In this document: in pieces, positions 41,918 through 49,993 of the stretch
Numbering within the stretch: the stretch's first letter is position 1
How the letters are laid out: each line of letters opens with the position of its first letter
Assembly: GCA_947629165.1 (NCBI GenBank)
Contig: CANRCR010000007.1
Span: 1 to 49,993 of the forward strand
DNA from: an uncultured Bacilli bacterium
GTDB taxonomy: Bacteria > Bacillota_I > Bacilli_A > RF39 > UBA660
Direction: 5' to 3'
Length of the DNA: 49,993 bases
Program-made: the position numbers and the translations under genes
The notes under the pieces: generated by a model
Told to the model about the DNA's origin: nothing
The model's input: only the letters and a program-made list of their open reading frames with translations
Database searches by the model: none

Positions 41918-42478
41918 ATGAAAAAGATAAATAAAAAACGTACCAAAAATAAAAAGGTAACCGATTATAAATGGATTGTTATAGTAACGCTTGCCGCTTT
42001 TTTAATCTCGCTTGGTTTTTCTTTATTATCAGAGACCATCATTCCACAAGTATCGTTAATAGTGGCAATCATTATTTTACTTTTCTTTATTGCATTAGGT
42101 ATCCTTTTCGATATGATTGGGGTTGCGGTGACCGTCAGTGAAGAAGCATCTTTTCATTCGATGGCTGCTAAAAAAGTAAGAGGAGCACCCCTTGCCGTTC
42201 TCTTAATTCGTAATGCCAATAAAGTATCCAGCTTTTGTAACGATGTTATTGGCGATATTTGTGGCATCATGTCCGGTGCTACCGGTGTGACCATTGCGGT
42301 AACGATTGCTAGTCAATTTCATTGGGACTTATTATGTGTCAGTCTCTTTCTAACTGCTTTAATCGCCGCTTTAACCATTGGAGGAAAAGCGTTAGGAAAA
42401 GGAGTAGCCATGAATAAAAGTAACGAAATACTTTTCCGTTTTGCTAAAGTATTAACTATTTTTTATTCGGGAAATTAA
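41918..42478 (+). CDS. oapA: OLE-associated membrane protein OapA
   Basis: 186 residues, basic N-terminus (KKINKKRTKNKK), then four hydrophobic segments (about 19-40, 45-70, 122-142, 145-162). The conserved cytoplasmic-side segment SFHSMAAKKVRGAPLAVLLI is followed by RNANKVSSFCNDVIGDICGI, as I remember for OapA and the related DUF21/CNNM-type domains. OapA homodimers bind OLE RNA and hold it at the membrane. AAAGAGG precedes the ATG. The gene starts 26 bp after the OLE terminator, so expression probably comes from read-through of the OLE promoter. Confidence 0.88.
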   Translation: MKKINKKRTKNKKVTDYKWIVIVTLAAFLISLGFSLLSETIIPQVSLIVAIIILLFFIALGILFDMIGVAVTVSEEASFHSMAAKKVRGAPLAVLLIRNANKVSSFCNDVIGDICGIMSGATGVTIAVTIASQFHWDLLCVSLFLTALIAALTIGGKALGKGVAMNKSNEILFRFAKVLTIFYSGN

Positions 42479-42515
42479 ATAATTTTATAAAGAAAATAGG
42501 AAATCTTATTATCGT

Positions 42516-42544
42516 TTGCAAAAGCAATAAAAATATGATATATT
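42516..42544 (+). promoter_or_regulatory. Promoter of the phosphodiester glycosidase gene
   Basis: -35 TTGCAA (42516-42521), 17 bp, -10 TATATT (42539-42544) with extended TG. Confidence 0.75.
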
Positions 42545-42584
42545 TTAAGATAGCGAAAGAATAAAAAAAGGATGTACGAAGGTT

Positions 42585-43715
42585 ATGAAGCAGGAAAATG
42601 TAAAAGGAAAACATACACCTAAAGATTATCAAGAAGAAAAAGTAAAAAAAGTAAAAAAACCAAAAGAAAAAAAAGAAAAGATAAAAAAAGACAAAATCGA
42701 TAAACTAATCCGTTGGAAAAGAGTATTCTTGGTTTTTTTATCGTTTTGTTTTATGCTTTTTAGTGGAGGAATGTTCCTTCTTTATGGACCGTGGCCTTTT
42801 GTAAGAGAAACCTTAATTACCACCGCCATGACGACGATGACACATCAATATTTAGCACGATGGTTTTATAGTGATGCGACCATTGATGAAGTGATGAGTC
42901 AACAGTATGTAATTGAACCAGAAGGAAATACGGATCCCGACCAAATTGAGATTAAAGAACCGGATCTAATGTATGCAAACGAATATGAAAGAGAAATTCT
43001 AGAAAAAGATCCGGACAATGATATTTATAAAATCATTCCTATTTCAGGAGCAAAGTATAAAGGTTATTTAGTAGCTGTTTACGACCCTTCAAAAGTAAAA
43101 ATAGCAACGACAAAATATTTAGGAACAAGAGGTCAGACGACCAAAGTAATGGCCCAAGAGTATAATGCTTTAGTAGCCATGAATGCGAGTGGTTTCTACG
43201 ATCCCGATTGGAATAGTAATGGATCGACTCCGCACGGAACAGTTATTCAAGATGGAAAAGTTGTTTTTGATTTTAAAGACGCCGGAGTCGGAGGAGGATT
43301 TATTGGCTTTACCTATGAAAATAAATTAGTACTCGGCCGAATGACCAAACAACAAGCACTCGATATGGGAATGCGAGATGCTATTGAATTTGGACCTTTC
43401 CTTATTGTAAATGGAGTTCCTGCCTTTGTAAAAGGAAATGGTGGTTGGGGAATTTCACCACGTAGTGCCATCGCCCAACGAAAAGATGGAATTGTATTAC
43501 TACTTGTTATCGATGGAAGAAGAGCCGACAGTATCGGTGCGGATTTAGTAGATGTAACCGAAGTATTAATGCGTTATGGTGCCTACAATGCGGCAAACTT
43601 AGATGGAGGTTCATCGACATCACTCATTGTAAACAAAGAAGTTTATTCTCATCCGGTAGCTGGAGGAGCCGAAGGATTACGGAATATACCAACGGCTTGG
43701 ATTGTCGTCGAATAA
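42585..43715 (+). CDS. Membrane-anchored phosphodiester glycosidase (NAGPA/DUF2233 family)
   Basis: 376 residues. A very Lys-rich cytoplasmic N-terminus (about 1-45), one membrane segment (about 47-70) and an extracellular domain. Family landmarks are VAMNASGFYDPDW, GTVIQDGKVVFD, EFGPFLIVNGVPAF, ISPRSAIAQRKDGIVLLLVI and the terminal AANLDGGSSTSLI. Relatives cleave sugar-phosphodiester bonds, such as GlcNAc-1-phosphate caps, and occur in exopolysaccharide loci, so it may trim surface glycans or wall teichoic linkages. The SD is weak (AAGG close to the ATG). Confidence 0.92.
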   Translation: MKQENVKGKHTPKDYQEEKVKKVKKPKEKKEKIKKDKIDKLIRWKRVFLVFLSFCFMLFSGGMFLLYGPWPFVRETLITTAMTTMTHQYLARWFYSDATIDEVMSQQYVIEPEGNTDPDQIEIKEPDLMYANEYEREILEKDPDNDIYKIIPISGAKYKGYLVAVYDPSKVKIATTKYLGTRGQTTKVMAQEYNALVAMNASGFYDPDWNSNGSTPHGTVIQDGKVVFDFKDAGVGGGFIGFTYENKLVLGRMTKQQALDMGMRDAIEFGPFLIVNGVPAFVKGNGGWGISPRSAIAQRKDGIVLLLVIDGRRADSIGADLVDVTEVLMRYGAYNAANLDGGSSTSLIVNKEVYSHPVAGGAEGLRNIPTAWIVVE

Positions 43716-43723
43716 AGCATTAA

Positions 43724-43750
43724 AAGGAAGAACAAGTTCTTTCTTTTTTT
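43724..43750 (+). terminator. Terminator of the glycosidase gene
   Basis: AAGGAAGAA (43724-43732), loop CAAG, TTCTTTCTT (43737-43745), T run to 43750. Confidence 0.85.
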
Positions 43751-43799
43751 ATGGTTTTTGCTTATAATAGTTTATAGAGAACATAAAGTAGGTGAAACG

Positions 43800-46700
43800 A
43801 TGAAAAAAGAATATCGAATCATGGATGGAAACGAAGCTTGTGCCCACGTTTCTTATCTTTTTACAGAAGTAGCAGGAATTTATCCCATTACGCCATCTTC
43901 ACCGATGGCCGAATTAACGGATAGTTTTAGTAAAGATGGAAAACAAAACTATTTTGGATCGCCAGTAAAAATAATTGAGATGCAATCGGAAGCAGGAGCC
44001 GCTGGAATGGTACATGGCTCGCTTCAAAATGGTTGCTTAACGACCACGTATACCGCTAGTCAAGGACTATTATTGATGATTCCCAATATGTATAAAATGG
44101 CTGGAGAACTACTTCCTGCCGTAATTCATGTCGCTGCAAGAAGCTTATCTACGCATGCCTTATCCATTTTAGGAGATCATCAAGATATCTATGCGACTAG
44201 AATGACTGGTTTTGCTATTTTAGCCAATTCTTCGGTGCAACAGGTAATGGATTTAACGGGAGTAGCACATCTATCTGCCATTAAGGGAAGTGTTCCTTTC
44301 TTAAACTTTTTCGATGGCTTTCGAACGAGTCATGAACTTCAAAAAATCGAAGTAATTGATACAGATGCTTTAAAAGATTTAATTGACCAAGAGGCACTAC
44401 AAAAGTTCCGCGATCGTTCACTTAATCCAAATCATCCAGTCACGAGAGGAACGGCACAAAACGATGATGTTTATTTCCAAGCAACCGAAGCTAGAAATAA
44501 ATACTATATTGAATTAGAAGATATTGTAGCTAATTACATGAAAGAAATAAGTAAATTGACGGGAAGAGACTACAAACCATTTAATTATTACGGAGATCCA
44601 AAAGCGACGAAAATGATTGTAGCCATGGGTTCCGTTTGTGAAACAATTAAAGAAACGATTGATTACTTAAATCAAAAGGGAGAAAAAGTAGGTTTGATGG
44701 AAGTGCACTTATATCGTCCATTTAGTACACGCTATTTTTTAGAAGAACTTCCTGAAACTGTGGAAAGAATTGCCGTTTTAGACCGTACCAAAGAAATTGG
44801 AAGCAATGGAGAACCGCTTTATCTTGATGTGGTCAATGTCATCAGTAAACATAATCCAAAAGTCGAAGTTTTAGGTGGAAGATATGGACTCTCAAGCAAA
44901 AATACGACACCCGCTATGATCAAAGCAGTATATGACTTTCTCGATGATCGCGATCGCTTCCAAGGATTTACGATTGGTATTACCGATGATGTTACCCATC
45001 TCTCACTTCCGATTCCAGATTTCAAATTACCGAGCCATGAAACCGAATTCTTAATCTATGGCTATGGTTCCGATGGAATGGTAAGTGCTTGTAAAGATAT
45101 TATGAAAATTACCGGTAATTTAACCAATGCCTATGTGCAAGGATACTTCCAATACGATTCCAAAAAAAGTGGAGGGGTTACGAAATCTCATCTACGTTTT
45201 AGTAAAGAACCAATTCATGCACCTTATTATGTCGATAATCCAATGCTCGTAGTTTGTACCAAGGAGTCATATTTAGAAAAATATGAAATTATAAAAGATA
45301 TCAAAGAAAAAGGAATCTTTATTTTAAATACATCGAAAGAGGGAAAAGAGGCTTTAGCTTTACTCAAAACTTCGGATATTGAACAAATGAAAGAAAAAAA
45401 GATTCGATTCTATACCGTAAATGCGCTAGCCCTTGCGAAAGAGGTAGGACTAGATCATAAAATAAGTGCCATTATGGAAACCGTTATCTTTAAAATCGGT
45501 CATTTACTAGATTTTGAAGCCGCTAAAAAAACATTAAAACAAGATCTCGAAAAGAAGTTTGCGAACAAAGCAAATCAGATTGCCGAGAAAAACAAAGAAG
45601 CGGTTGACCGAGCCCTGGATTTCTTAAAAGAAGTAAATCTAGAAGAGACCATAAAAAGTAAGAAAAAAGAAGTGGTTGCTAAAACCTTATTTGAAATGAT
45701 GGATCAAAGAAAAGGGGATCTACTTAAAGTTAGTGATTTCTTAGAGCATGCCGATGGAACGTTTGAAGGAGGCTTATCTCGTCTTGAAAAAAGAGATACG
45801 AGCGATATCGTTCCTTGTTATCATCCTGAAAATTGTATTATGTGTAACCAGTGCTCCTTTGTTTGTCCACATGCTGTTATTCGTCCTTTCTTATTGAGCC
45901 CGGAAGAAGTTGAAAATGCCCCAGAAAGTCTAAAAGAGAAATTAAAAGATGCAAATATCAAAGGGACCGATTATAAATTTATTATCAGTGCTTCAATTCC
46001 AGATTGTACAGGTTGCACGTTATGTAGTGACATTTGTCCTGGACTCAAAGGAAAAAAAGCTTTGACCATGGAAAATAAAGACACCCTAAGTAAAGAGGCA
46101 AAAGAAGCATATGAATATCTCTTTAACAAGGTGACAGAAAAGGATGTCTTAACCCCAGGAACTGTAAAAGGAAGTCAATTCCGTAGTCCAAAATTCGAAT
46201 TTCCAGGTGCTTGTAGTGGATGTGGAGAAACCGCTTATTTAAAATTGTTGACTCAACTATTTAAAGACCATCTTGTGATTGCCAATGCGACGGGATGTTC
46301 CTCTATTTATGGAGCTAGTGCTCCATCGACACCTTACCAAGTACCATGGGCAAGTTCTCTCTTTGAAGATAATGCCGAATATGGATTTGGAATGAAAATT
46401 GCCGATGACACCATGAAAGAACGAATCAAACAGCTCATTAAAGATCACATTTCTAAAGTTTCGGATTCGGAAATTGATATCTATAATAATTATTTAGAAA
46501 ACGTGACCGATACTTCTGGAGATGCCCTTTATGAAGTAATAGATCATACCAAAATTAAAGAGTTGAAACCATTAAAAGAATTTATTAAGAAAAAATCGTT
46601 CTGGTTAACCGGAGGAGATGGTTGGGCTTATGATATCGGTTTCTCTGGAATTGATCATGTCCTAGCCAATCACGAAAATGTAAATATTTTAGTACTCGAT

Positions 46701-47243
46701 ACCGAAGTGTATTCCAACACAGGAGGACAAACTTCGAAATCGAGTCGTATGGGAGCCGTTGGAAAATTTGCATCGAACGGAAAACAGACAGCTAAAAAAG
46801 ATTTAGCCGGAATGGCTCTTTCTTATCCACATGCGTATGTAGCAACGATTGCTTTAGGAGCGAATATGCAACATACGATTAAAACTTTAATTGAAGCAGA
46901 AAGATACGAAGGACCATCGATAATTATTGCTTATGCACCTTGCATCGCACAAGGTATTGTCAAAGGTATGTCTTCGACGATTCAAGAACAGAAATTAGCG
47001 GTTGAGTCGGGGTACTTCCCACTATTCCACTACCATCCGGAAGAACAACAATTCTATTTAGATAGTGATGCCGATTTTAATCGTTATTACGAATTTATTG
47101 CAGGAGAAGACCGGTATCGGATGTTAAAGAAAATTAATCCGGAACACTACCGAGAATTATTAGAAGACAATAAAATAAATGCCATGGAACGCTATCAAAA
47201 ATATCAAGCAATGGCACAATCCACAGAAAAAAACGACAAGTAA
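43800..47243 (+). CDS. nifJ: Pyruvate:ferredoxin (flavodoxin) oxidoreductase
   Basis: 1147 residues from ATG 43800, chosen for AGGTGA just upstream; TATAAT at 43763-43768 is a likely -10. Single-chain PFOR converting pyruvate, CoA and oxidised ferredoxin to acetyl-CoA, CO2 and reduced ferredoxin. N-terminal domain with YPITPSSPMAELTD; two 4Fe-4S motifs, CIMCNQCSFVCP (about 679) and CTGCTLCSDICP (about 735); C-terminal TPP domain with CSGCGETAYLK (about 804), GGDGWAYDIGFSG (about 940) and TEVYSNTGGQ. Length is close to the usual 1170. It complements pflB and supports a strictly anaerobic lifestyle. Confidence 0.98.
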   Translation: MKKEYRIMDGNEACAHVSYLFTEVAGIYPITPSSPMAELTDSFSKDGKQNYFGSPVKIIEMQSEAGAAGMVHGSLQNGCLTTTYTASQGLLLMIPNMYKMAGELLPAVIHVAARSLSTHALSILGDHQDIYATRMTGFAILANSSVQQVMDLTGVAHLSAIKGSVPFLNFFDGFRTSHELQKIEVIDTDALKDLIDQEALQKFRDRSLNPNHPVTRGTAQNDDVYFQATEARNKYYIELEDIVANYMKEISKLTGRDYKPFNYYGDPKATKMIVAMGSVCETIKETIDYLNQKGEKVGLMEVHLYRPFSTRYFLEELPETVERIAVLDRTKEIGSNGEPLYLDVVNVISKHNPKVEVLGGRYGLSSKNTTPAMIKAVYDFLDDRDRFQGFTIGITDDVTHLSLPIPDFKLPSHETEFLIYGYGSDGMVSACKDIMKITGNLTNAYVQGYFQYDSKKSGGVTKSHLRFSKEPIHAPYYVDNPMLVVCTKESYLEKYEIIKDIKEKGIFILNTSKEGKEALALLKTSDIEQMKEKKIRFYTVNALALAKEVGLDHKISAIMETVIFKIGHLLDFEAAKKTLKQDLEKKFANKANQIAEKNKEAVDRALDFLKEVNLEETIKSKKKEVVAKTLFEMMDQRKGDLLKVSDFLEHADGTFEGGLSRLEKRDTSDIVPCYHPENCIMCNQCSFVCPHAVIRPFLLSPEEVENAPESLKEKLKDANIKGTDYKFIISASIPDCTGCTLCSDICPGLKGKKALTMENKDTLSKEAKEAYEYLFNKVTEKDVLTPGTVKGSQFRSPKFEFPGACSGCGETAYLKLLTQLFKDHLVIANATGCSSIYGASAPSTPYQVPWASSLFEDNAEYGFGMKIADDTMKERIKQLIKDHISKVSDSEIDIYNNYLENVTDTSGDALYEVIDHTKIKELKPLKEFIKKKSFWLTGGDGWAYDIGFSGIDHVLANHENVNILVLDTEVYSNTGGQTSKSSRMGAVGKFASNGKQTAKKDLAGMALSYPHAYVATIALGANMQHTIKTLIEAERYEGPSIIIAYAPCIAQGIVKGMSSTIQEQKLAVESGYFPLFHYHPEEQQFYLDSDADFNRYYEFIAGEDRYRMLKKINPEHYRELLEDNKINAMERYQKYQAMAQSTEKNDK

Positions 47244-47254
47244 TTGTCGTTTTT
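47231..47254 (+). terminator. nifJ terminator overlapping the stop codon
   Basis: AAACGACAA (47231-47239), loop GTAA, TTGTCGTTT (47244-47252), T5. The stop TAA is in the loop. Confidence 0.88.
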
Positions 47255-47261
47255 AAATACA

Positions 47262-47405
47262 TGAGAGGTCGTACCCCCTGAAGGACGACCTCAATAAAAA
47301 GAATAAAAAGGGGTTGGCTAGTGTGATACTAGCGACCAATTCGCCTTTTGAGTGAATTGGTGATACTTATACTAATCGATTAGAAACAATTTGTCAACCT
47401 TTTTA
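47262..47405 (+). ncRNA. Unassigned structured RNA between nifJ and recG
   Basis: Stem GAGGTCGT/ACGACCTC (47265-47272, 47285-47292) with loop ACCCCCTGAAGG. An A-rich linker and GGGG (47310-47313) could pair with the loop as a pseudoknot. Then GCTAGT/ACTAGC (47317-47333), CCAATTC/GAATTGG (47336-47360) and palindrome CTAATCGATTAG (47372-47383) are enclosed by GGTTG/CAACC (47312-47316, 47395-47399), followed by T5. No clear promoter of its own; it may be a nifJ 3' product or a recG leader. The class is unknown to me. Confidence 0.55.
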
Positions 47406-47463
47406 ACATCTTTTTTTTAATTTTTTTGAAATAAATTTTTTAATAAAAAAAATCGCAATTTCC

Positions 47464-47493
47464 TTGGAAAAATAGTCTATTTTATGTTATAAT
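47464..47493 (+). promoter_or_regulatory. recG promoter
   Basis: -35 TTGGAA (47464-47469), 18 bp, -10 TATAAT (47488-47493) with extended TG (47485-47486). Confidence 0.75.
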
Positions 47494-47517
47494 ATGAACG
47501 AAAAAGGACGTGGTAGT

Positions 47518-49512
47518 ATGCTAGAAGTTTCCAAAATGAAAGGAATCGGTCCTAAGACGTTAGCCTTGTTAAATAAGATCAATATTAATACGGTTGAAGA
47601 CTTAGTGACACACTATCCATTTCGCTATGAATTATTAAAACGAAGCGATTTAAAAACGGTCGAAGAAAATGACAAAGTAATCATTGATGGAAAAATTGAA
47701 AGCATACCAATTTTATTACGATTTAAAGGTGGATTAAATAAACTAAATTTCCGTTTAGTAACCCCTTCTGGCGTCGTAGGAGTCTCTATCTTTAATCGCG
47801 CTTTTTTAAAAACTAATTTAACGATTGGAACCAGTGTTATTGCCATTGGTAAATTTGATCGAACAAAAAATGTAATAACGGCTTCCGATATTAAGTTTGG
47901 ATCGTTATCTAACGAAGTAAAAATAGAACCTGTTTATCACTGTACAAGTGGACTAACGAATAAAAACTTAGCGAATTATATTAATGGGGCTATTATGCTT
48001 TATGGAAAAGAAATCCCGGATTATATTCCAACCAAATATCTCGATAAATATAATTTTTCCAATAAACGTACGGCATTAAGTATTGTACATAATCCACCTT
48101 CGATGGAAAAATTAAAAGAGGCAAGTATCCGTCTAAAATACGAAGAACTATTTGCTTTTATGTTTAAAATTAACTTTTTAAAAGAACAAAATCATAAAGA
48201 AAAACTAGGTATTGAACGTCATATTGATGAAGAACAATTAAAGACTTTTGTAGCGAGTTTACCTTTTGAACTAACCAACGATCAAAAGAAAGCAGCCAAA
48301 GAAATTTTAAAAGATTTAAATAGTAAAAATCGTATGAATCGTCTTCTTCAAGGAGATGTAGGAAGTGGTAAAACCATCGTTTCAGTACTAGCGATGTATG
48401 CCAATTTCTTAAGTGGTTATCAAAGTGCCTTAATGGCTCCGACAGAAATACTAGCTACCCAACATTATAACAATATTAAAGATTTATTAAAGAAGACAAA
48501 AGTAAAAGTAGCCCTATTAATTGGTTCTATGACAAAGAAAGAAAAACAAGAGATTTACGACGAACTAGCCAAAGGTAAAATTGATATTGTAATTGGAACC
48601 CATGCCTTGATTCAAGACGATGTCGTATATCAAAACTTAGGTCTTGTCATAACGGATGAACAACATCGTTTTGGCGTTAACCAAAGAGCTAATTTAAAAA
48701 ACAAAGGAATTAAACCGGATGTGCTTTATATGAGTGCTACCCCAATTCCAAGAACGTATGCGCTTACGATTTATGGGGATATGGATGTTTCGATTATCAA
48801 AGAGATGCCAAAAGGTCGAAAACCAATTAAAACGTTTGTAAAATCGGATGCTGAAATAAAAGAAGTACTTGAAATGATGTATGACGAGTTAAAAGAAAAG
48901 CACCAAATATATGTAATTGCTCCATTAATCGAAGAAAGTGAAAATTCAGATTTAACTACAGTAAACGAATTACGAGATAAAATGAATTTAGCTTTTGGAA
49001 GCAAGTACAAGATTGATATTATTCATGGAAAAATGGCTGGTGGAGCAAAAGATCTAATCATGGAACAATTTGCTCAAAATAAAGTAAATATACTAATTAG
49101 TACAACGGTAATTGAAGTAGGAGTAGATGTGCCGAATGCTTCGATGATTGTCATTTTTGATGCGAACCGTTTTGGCTTGTCGACACTTCACCAGTTAAGA
49201 GGAAGAGTAGGCCGTGGAAATGTCGAATCAAAATGTATTTTAATTGGAACGAGTGATACCGACCGATTAAAAATTATGGAAGAGACAAACGATGGATTTT
49301 TAATTAGTGAAGAAGATTTTAAATTGAGAGGTCACGGAGATCTATTTGGAACAAAGCAAAGTGGTGATATGGCCTTCAAAATTGCCAATGTACGACAAGA
49401 TTATAAAATATTAGTTCAAGCAAGAGATGACTCACGAGAATATTTACTTGACAGTTCATTTGACAATGACCCATTAAAGAAAACCCTTATGCAATCAATA
49501 AATGATAACTAA
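47518..49512 (+). CDS. recG: ATP-dependent DNA helicase RecG
   Basis: 664 residues from ATG 47518; the in-frame ATG at 47494 directly touches the promoter -10 and cannot be used. RecG remodels stalled forks and branched DNA. The N-terminal wedge/OB region includes KGIGPKTLALLNK and LVTHYPFRYE. Helicase motifs: LLQGDVGSGKTIVSVLAM (Walker A about 278), APTEILATQH, VITDEQHRFGVNQR (DEQH about 379), YMSATPIPRTYALTIYGDMD, STTVIEVGVDVPNAS and LHQLRGRVGRG. Length is normal for the family (about 680). The upstream SD (AAGGA) is spaced a little long. Confidence 0.97.
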   Translation: MLEVSKMKGIGPKTLALLNKININTVEDLVTHYPFRYELLKRSDLKTVEENDKVIIDGKIESIPILLRFKGGLNKLNFRLVTPSGVVGVSIFNRAFLKTNLTIGTSVIAIGKFDRTKNVITASDIKFGSLSNEVKIEPVYHCTSGLTNKNLANYINGAIMLYGKEIPDYIPTKYLDKYNFSNKRTALSIVHNPPSMEKLKEASIRLKYEELFAFMFKINFLKEQNHKEKLGIERHIDEEQLKTFVASLPFELTNDQKKAAKEILKDLNSKNRMNRLLQGDVGSGKTIVSVLAMYANFLSGYQSALMAPTEILATQHYNNIKDLLKKTKVKVALLIGSMTKKEKQEIYDELAKGKIDIVIGTHALIQDDVVYQNLGLVITDEQHRFGVNQRANLKNKGIKPDVLYMSATPIPRTYALTIYGDMDVSIIKEMPKGRKPIKTFVKSDAEIKEVLEMMYDELKEKHQIYVIAPLIEESENSDLTTVNELRDKMNLAFGSKYKIDIIHGKMAGGAKDLIMEQFAQNKVNILISTTVIEVGVDVPNASMIVIFDANRFGLSTLHQLRGRVGRGNVESKCILIGTSDTDRLKIMEETNDGFLISEEDFKLRGHGDLFGTKQSGDMAFKIANVRQDYKILVQARDDSREYLLDSSFDNDPLKKTLMQSINDN

Positions 49513-49559
49513 AATGATTTTTAGTCAAAAAATAAATTATTTTAAGCAATGGATTTTGA

Positions 49560-49588
49560 TTGACAATTGAACTTTTTCATATTATGAT
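49560..49588 (+). promoter_or_regulatory. Strong promoter of a small RNA
   Basis: -35 TTGACA (49560-49565), 17 bp, -10 TATGAT (49583-49588). Predicts a start near 49595, directly at the first hairpin. Confidence 0.85.
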
Positions 49589-49594
49589 TAAAGT

Positions 49595-49686
49595 GCGTAG
49601 AATAAAACTACGCTGGCTCTTACGAACTAAAATGTGAGAGCGATTCAACCAAAACCCCCTGAAGGAGCCGAAAGGCTCCATTTTTG
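49595..49686 (+). ncRNA. Candidate small RNA, about 92 nt, C-rich single-stranded motif
   Basis: It has its own promoter, hairpin GCGTAG/CTACGC (49595-49613), hairpin GCTCTTAC/GTGAGAGC (49616-49641), the exposed stretch CCAAAACCCCCTGAAGGAG, and terminator GGAGCC-GAAA-GGCTCC (49664-49679) with T5. No ORF. The 13-mer ACCCCCTGAAGGA (49654-49666) also occurs at 47273-47285. C-rich unpaired motifs of this kind in Gram-positive sRNAs commonly bind Shine-Dalgarno sequences; that role is inferred. The flanks 49513-49559 and 49687-49839 hold nothing else I can identify. Confidence 0.65.
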
Positions 49687-49839
49687 TGTGCTTTAATTCA
49701 TATTAGTTTAATTAAGTTCTACTAATATTTAGAAAAGTTTATGTTAGTTTAGAAAAAATTCTGATTTTTAATAATTAAATTATGTCAATTTTAAAGTAAA
49801 TTACCACATTCAATTGACTATTTGGGTAATTTACAAAAA

Positions 49840-49872
49840 TTTAAGCAAGAATTAAGCAAGAATTAAGCAAGA
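49840..49872 (+). repeat. Three tandem 11-bp repeats upstream of the Fic-like gene
   Basis: (A/T)TTAAGCAAGA at 49840-49850, 49851-49861 and 49862-49872, one per DNA helical turn and ending 4 bp before the -35. Confidence 0.85.
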
Positions 49873-49876
49873 TGCA

Positions 49877-49905
49877 TTGAATTTAAATACGAATAGTAGT
49901 ATAAT
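49877..49905 (+). promoter_or_regulatory. Promoter of the Fic-like gene
   Basis: -35 TTGAAT (49877-49882), 17 bp, -10 TATAAT (49900-49905). Confidence 0.85.
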
Positions 49906-49933
49906 AAATATACAAGAATTTGAGGTGAATTTA

Positions 49934-49993
49934 ATGAAAAATTATATACCTCCATTTACAATAACGGGTAAAATGGTTGATTATATTTCTAGC
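49934..49993 (+). CDS. Start of a Fic-family protein gene, cut by the window end
   Basis: Only 20 codons are present. The product begins YIPPFTITGKMVDYIS after MKN, which matches the N-terminus common in Fic/DOC-type AMP-transferase family proteins (PPFxITxKM). GAGGTG precedes the ATG, and a complete promoter with three tandem repeats lies upstream. The catalytic HPFxxGNGR motif would be outside the window, so the call rests on the N-terminus alone. Confidence 0.6.
   Translation, partial: MKNYIPPFTITGKMVDYISS

Noticed and set aside
47273-47383. Resemblance to the 3' end of 23S rRNA (CCCCTGAAG-like start, ATACTAATCGAT-like end)
   Set aside because: The universally conserved segments between these points are missing, there is no rRNA operon around it, and the hairpins differ. 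It could at most be a decayed fragment; an rRNA model search would settle it.
1-49993. CRISPR array, tRNA or rRNA genes
   Set aside because: I saw no regularly spaced repeat-spacer series, no cloverleaf with CCA-like end, and no rRNA core sequences; a model-based scan was not possible here.

Overview
The window reads as chromosome of an anaerobic, AT-rich Gram-positive bacterium (Bacillota, most likely a gut lineage near the Bacilli/Erysipelotrichia; the lineage is inference). Supporting signs are strong Shine-Dalgarno sites, sigma-A promoters often with an extended -10, short U-tailed terminators, use of TGA as a stop (for example at 30870-30872), pyruvate formate-lyase plus pyruvate:ferredoxin oxidoreductase, PASTA and LCP wall proteins, and an OLE RNA with its partner gene.

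Layout. 1-3.1 kb: a small membrane protein, a collagen-like surface protein and a TPR glycosyltransferase. 3.1-6.2 kb: pflB-pflA. 6.2-15.07 kb: an integrated mobile element of about 8.85 kb. It has a Tn916-type integrase and excisionase, Tn916-like ends and paired arm sites, a second tyrosine recombinase, a structured non-coding region of nearly 1 kb, a replication protein joining an HUH nuclease to an SF3-like helicase, a divergent XRE/AbrB-type regulator pair and a surface-protein cargo gene. No conjugation machinery is visible, so it is best described as an integrative (possibly mobilizable or plasmid-derived) element. It sits exactly between the tails of two convergent terminators, those of pflA and the LCP gene.

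15.1-25.8 kb: cell-surface functions. There is an LCP-PASTA wall enzyme, a three-gene operon of a SipW-type signal peptidase with two likely exported substrates behind a poly-G promoter that looks phase-variable, a large glucosaminidase autolysin, and a multi-PASTA protein without a kinase domain. 25.9-41.2 kb: a surface polysaccharide or teichoic-acid-like locus. It holds an LtaS-type transferase, an O-antigen ligase/polymerase-like protein, many glycosyltransferases (several unusual fusions), a Wzm/Wzt-type ABC exporter and a GtrB-like enzyme.

41.2-50 kb: OLE RNA and oapA, a phosphodiester glycosidase, nifJ, recG flanked by two unassigned structured RNAs sharing a 13-nt C-rich motif, and the start of a Fic-like gene behind three 11-bp tandem repeats.

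Together the chromosomal genes describe fermentative pyruvate metabolism and a heavily glycosylated, possibly switchable cell surface.
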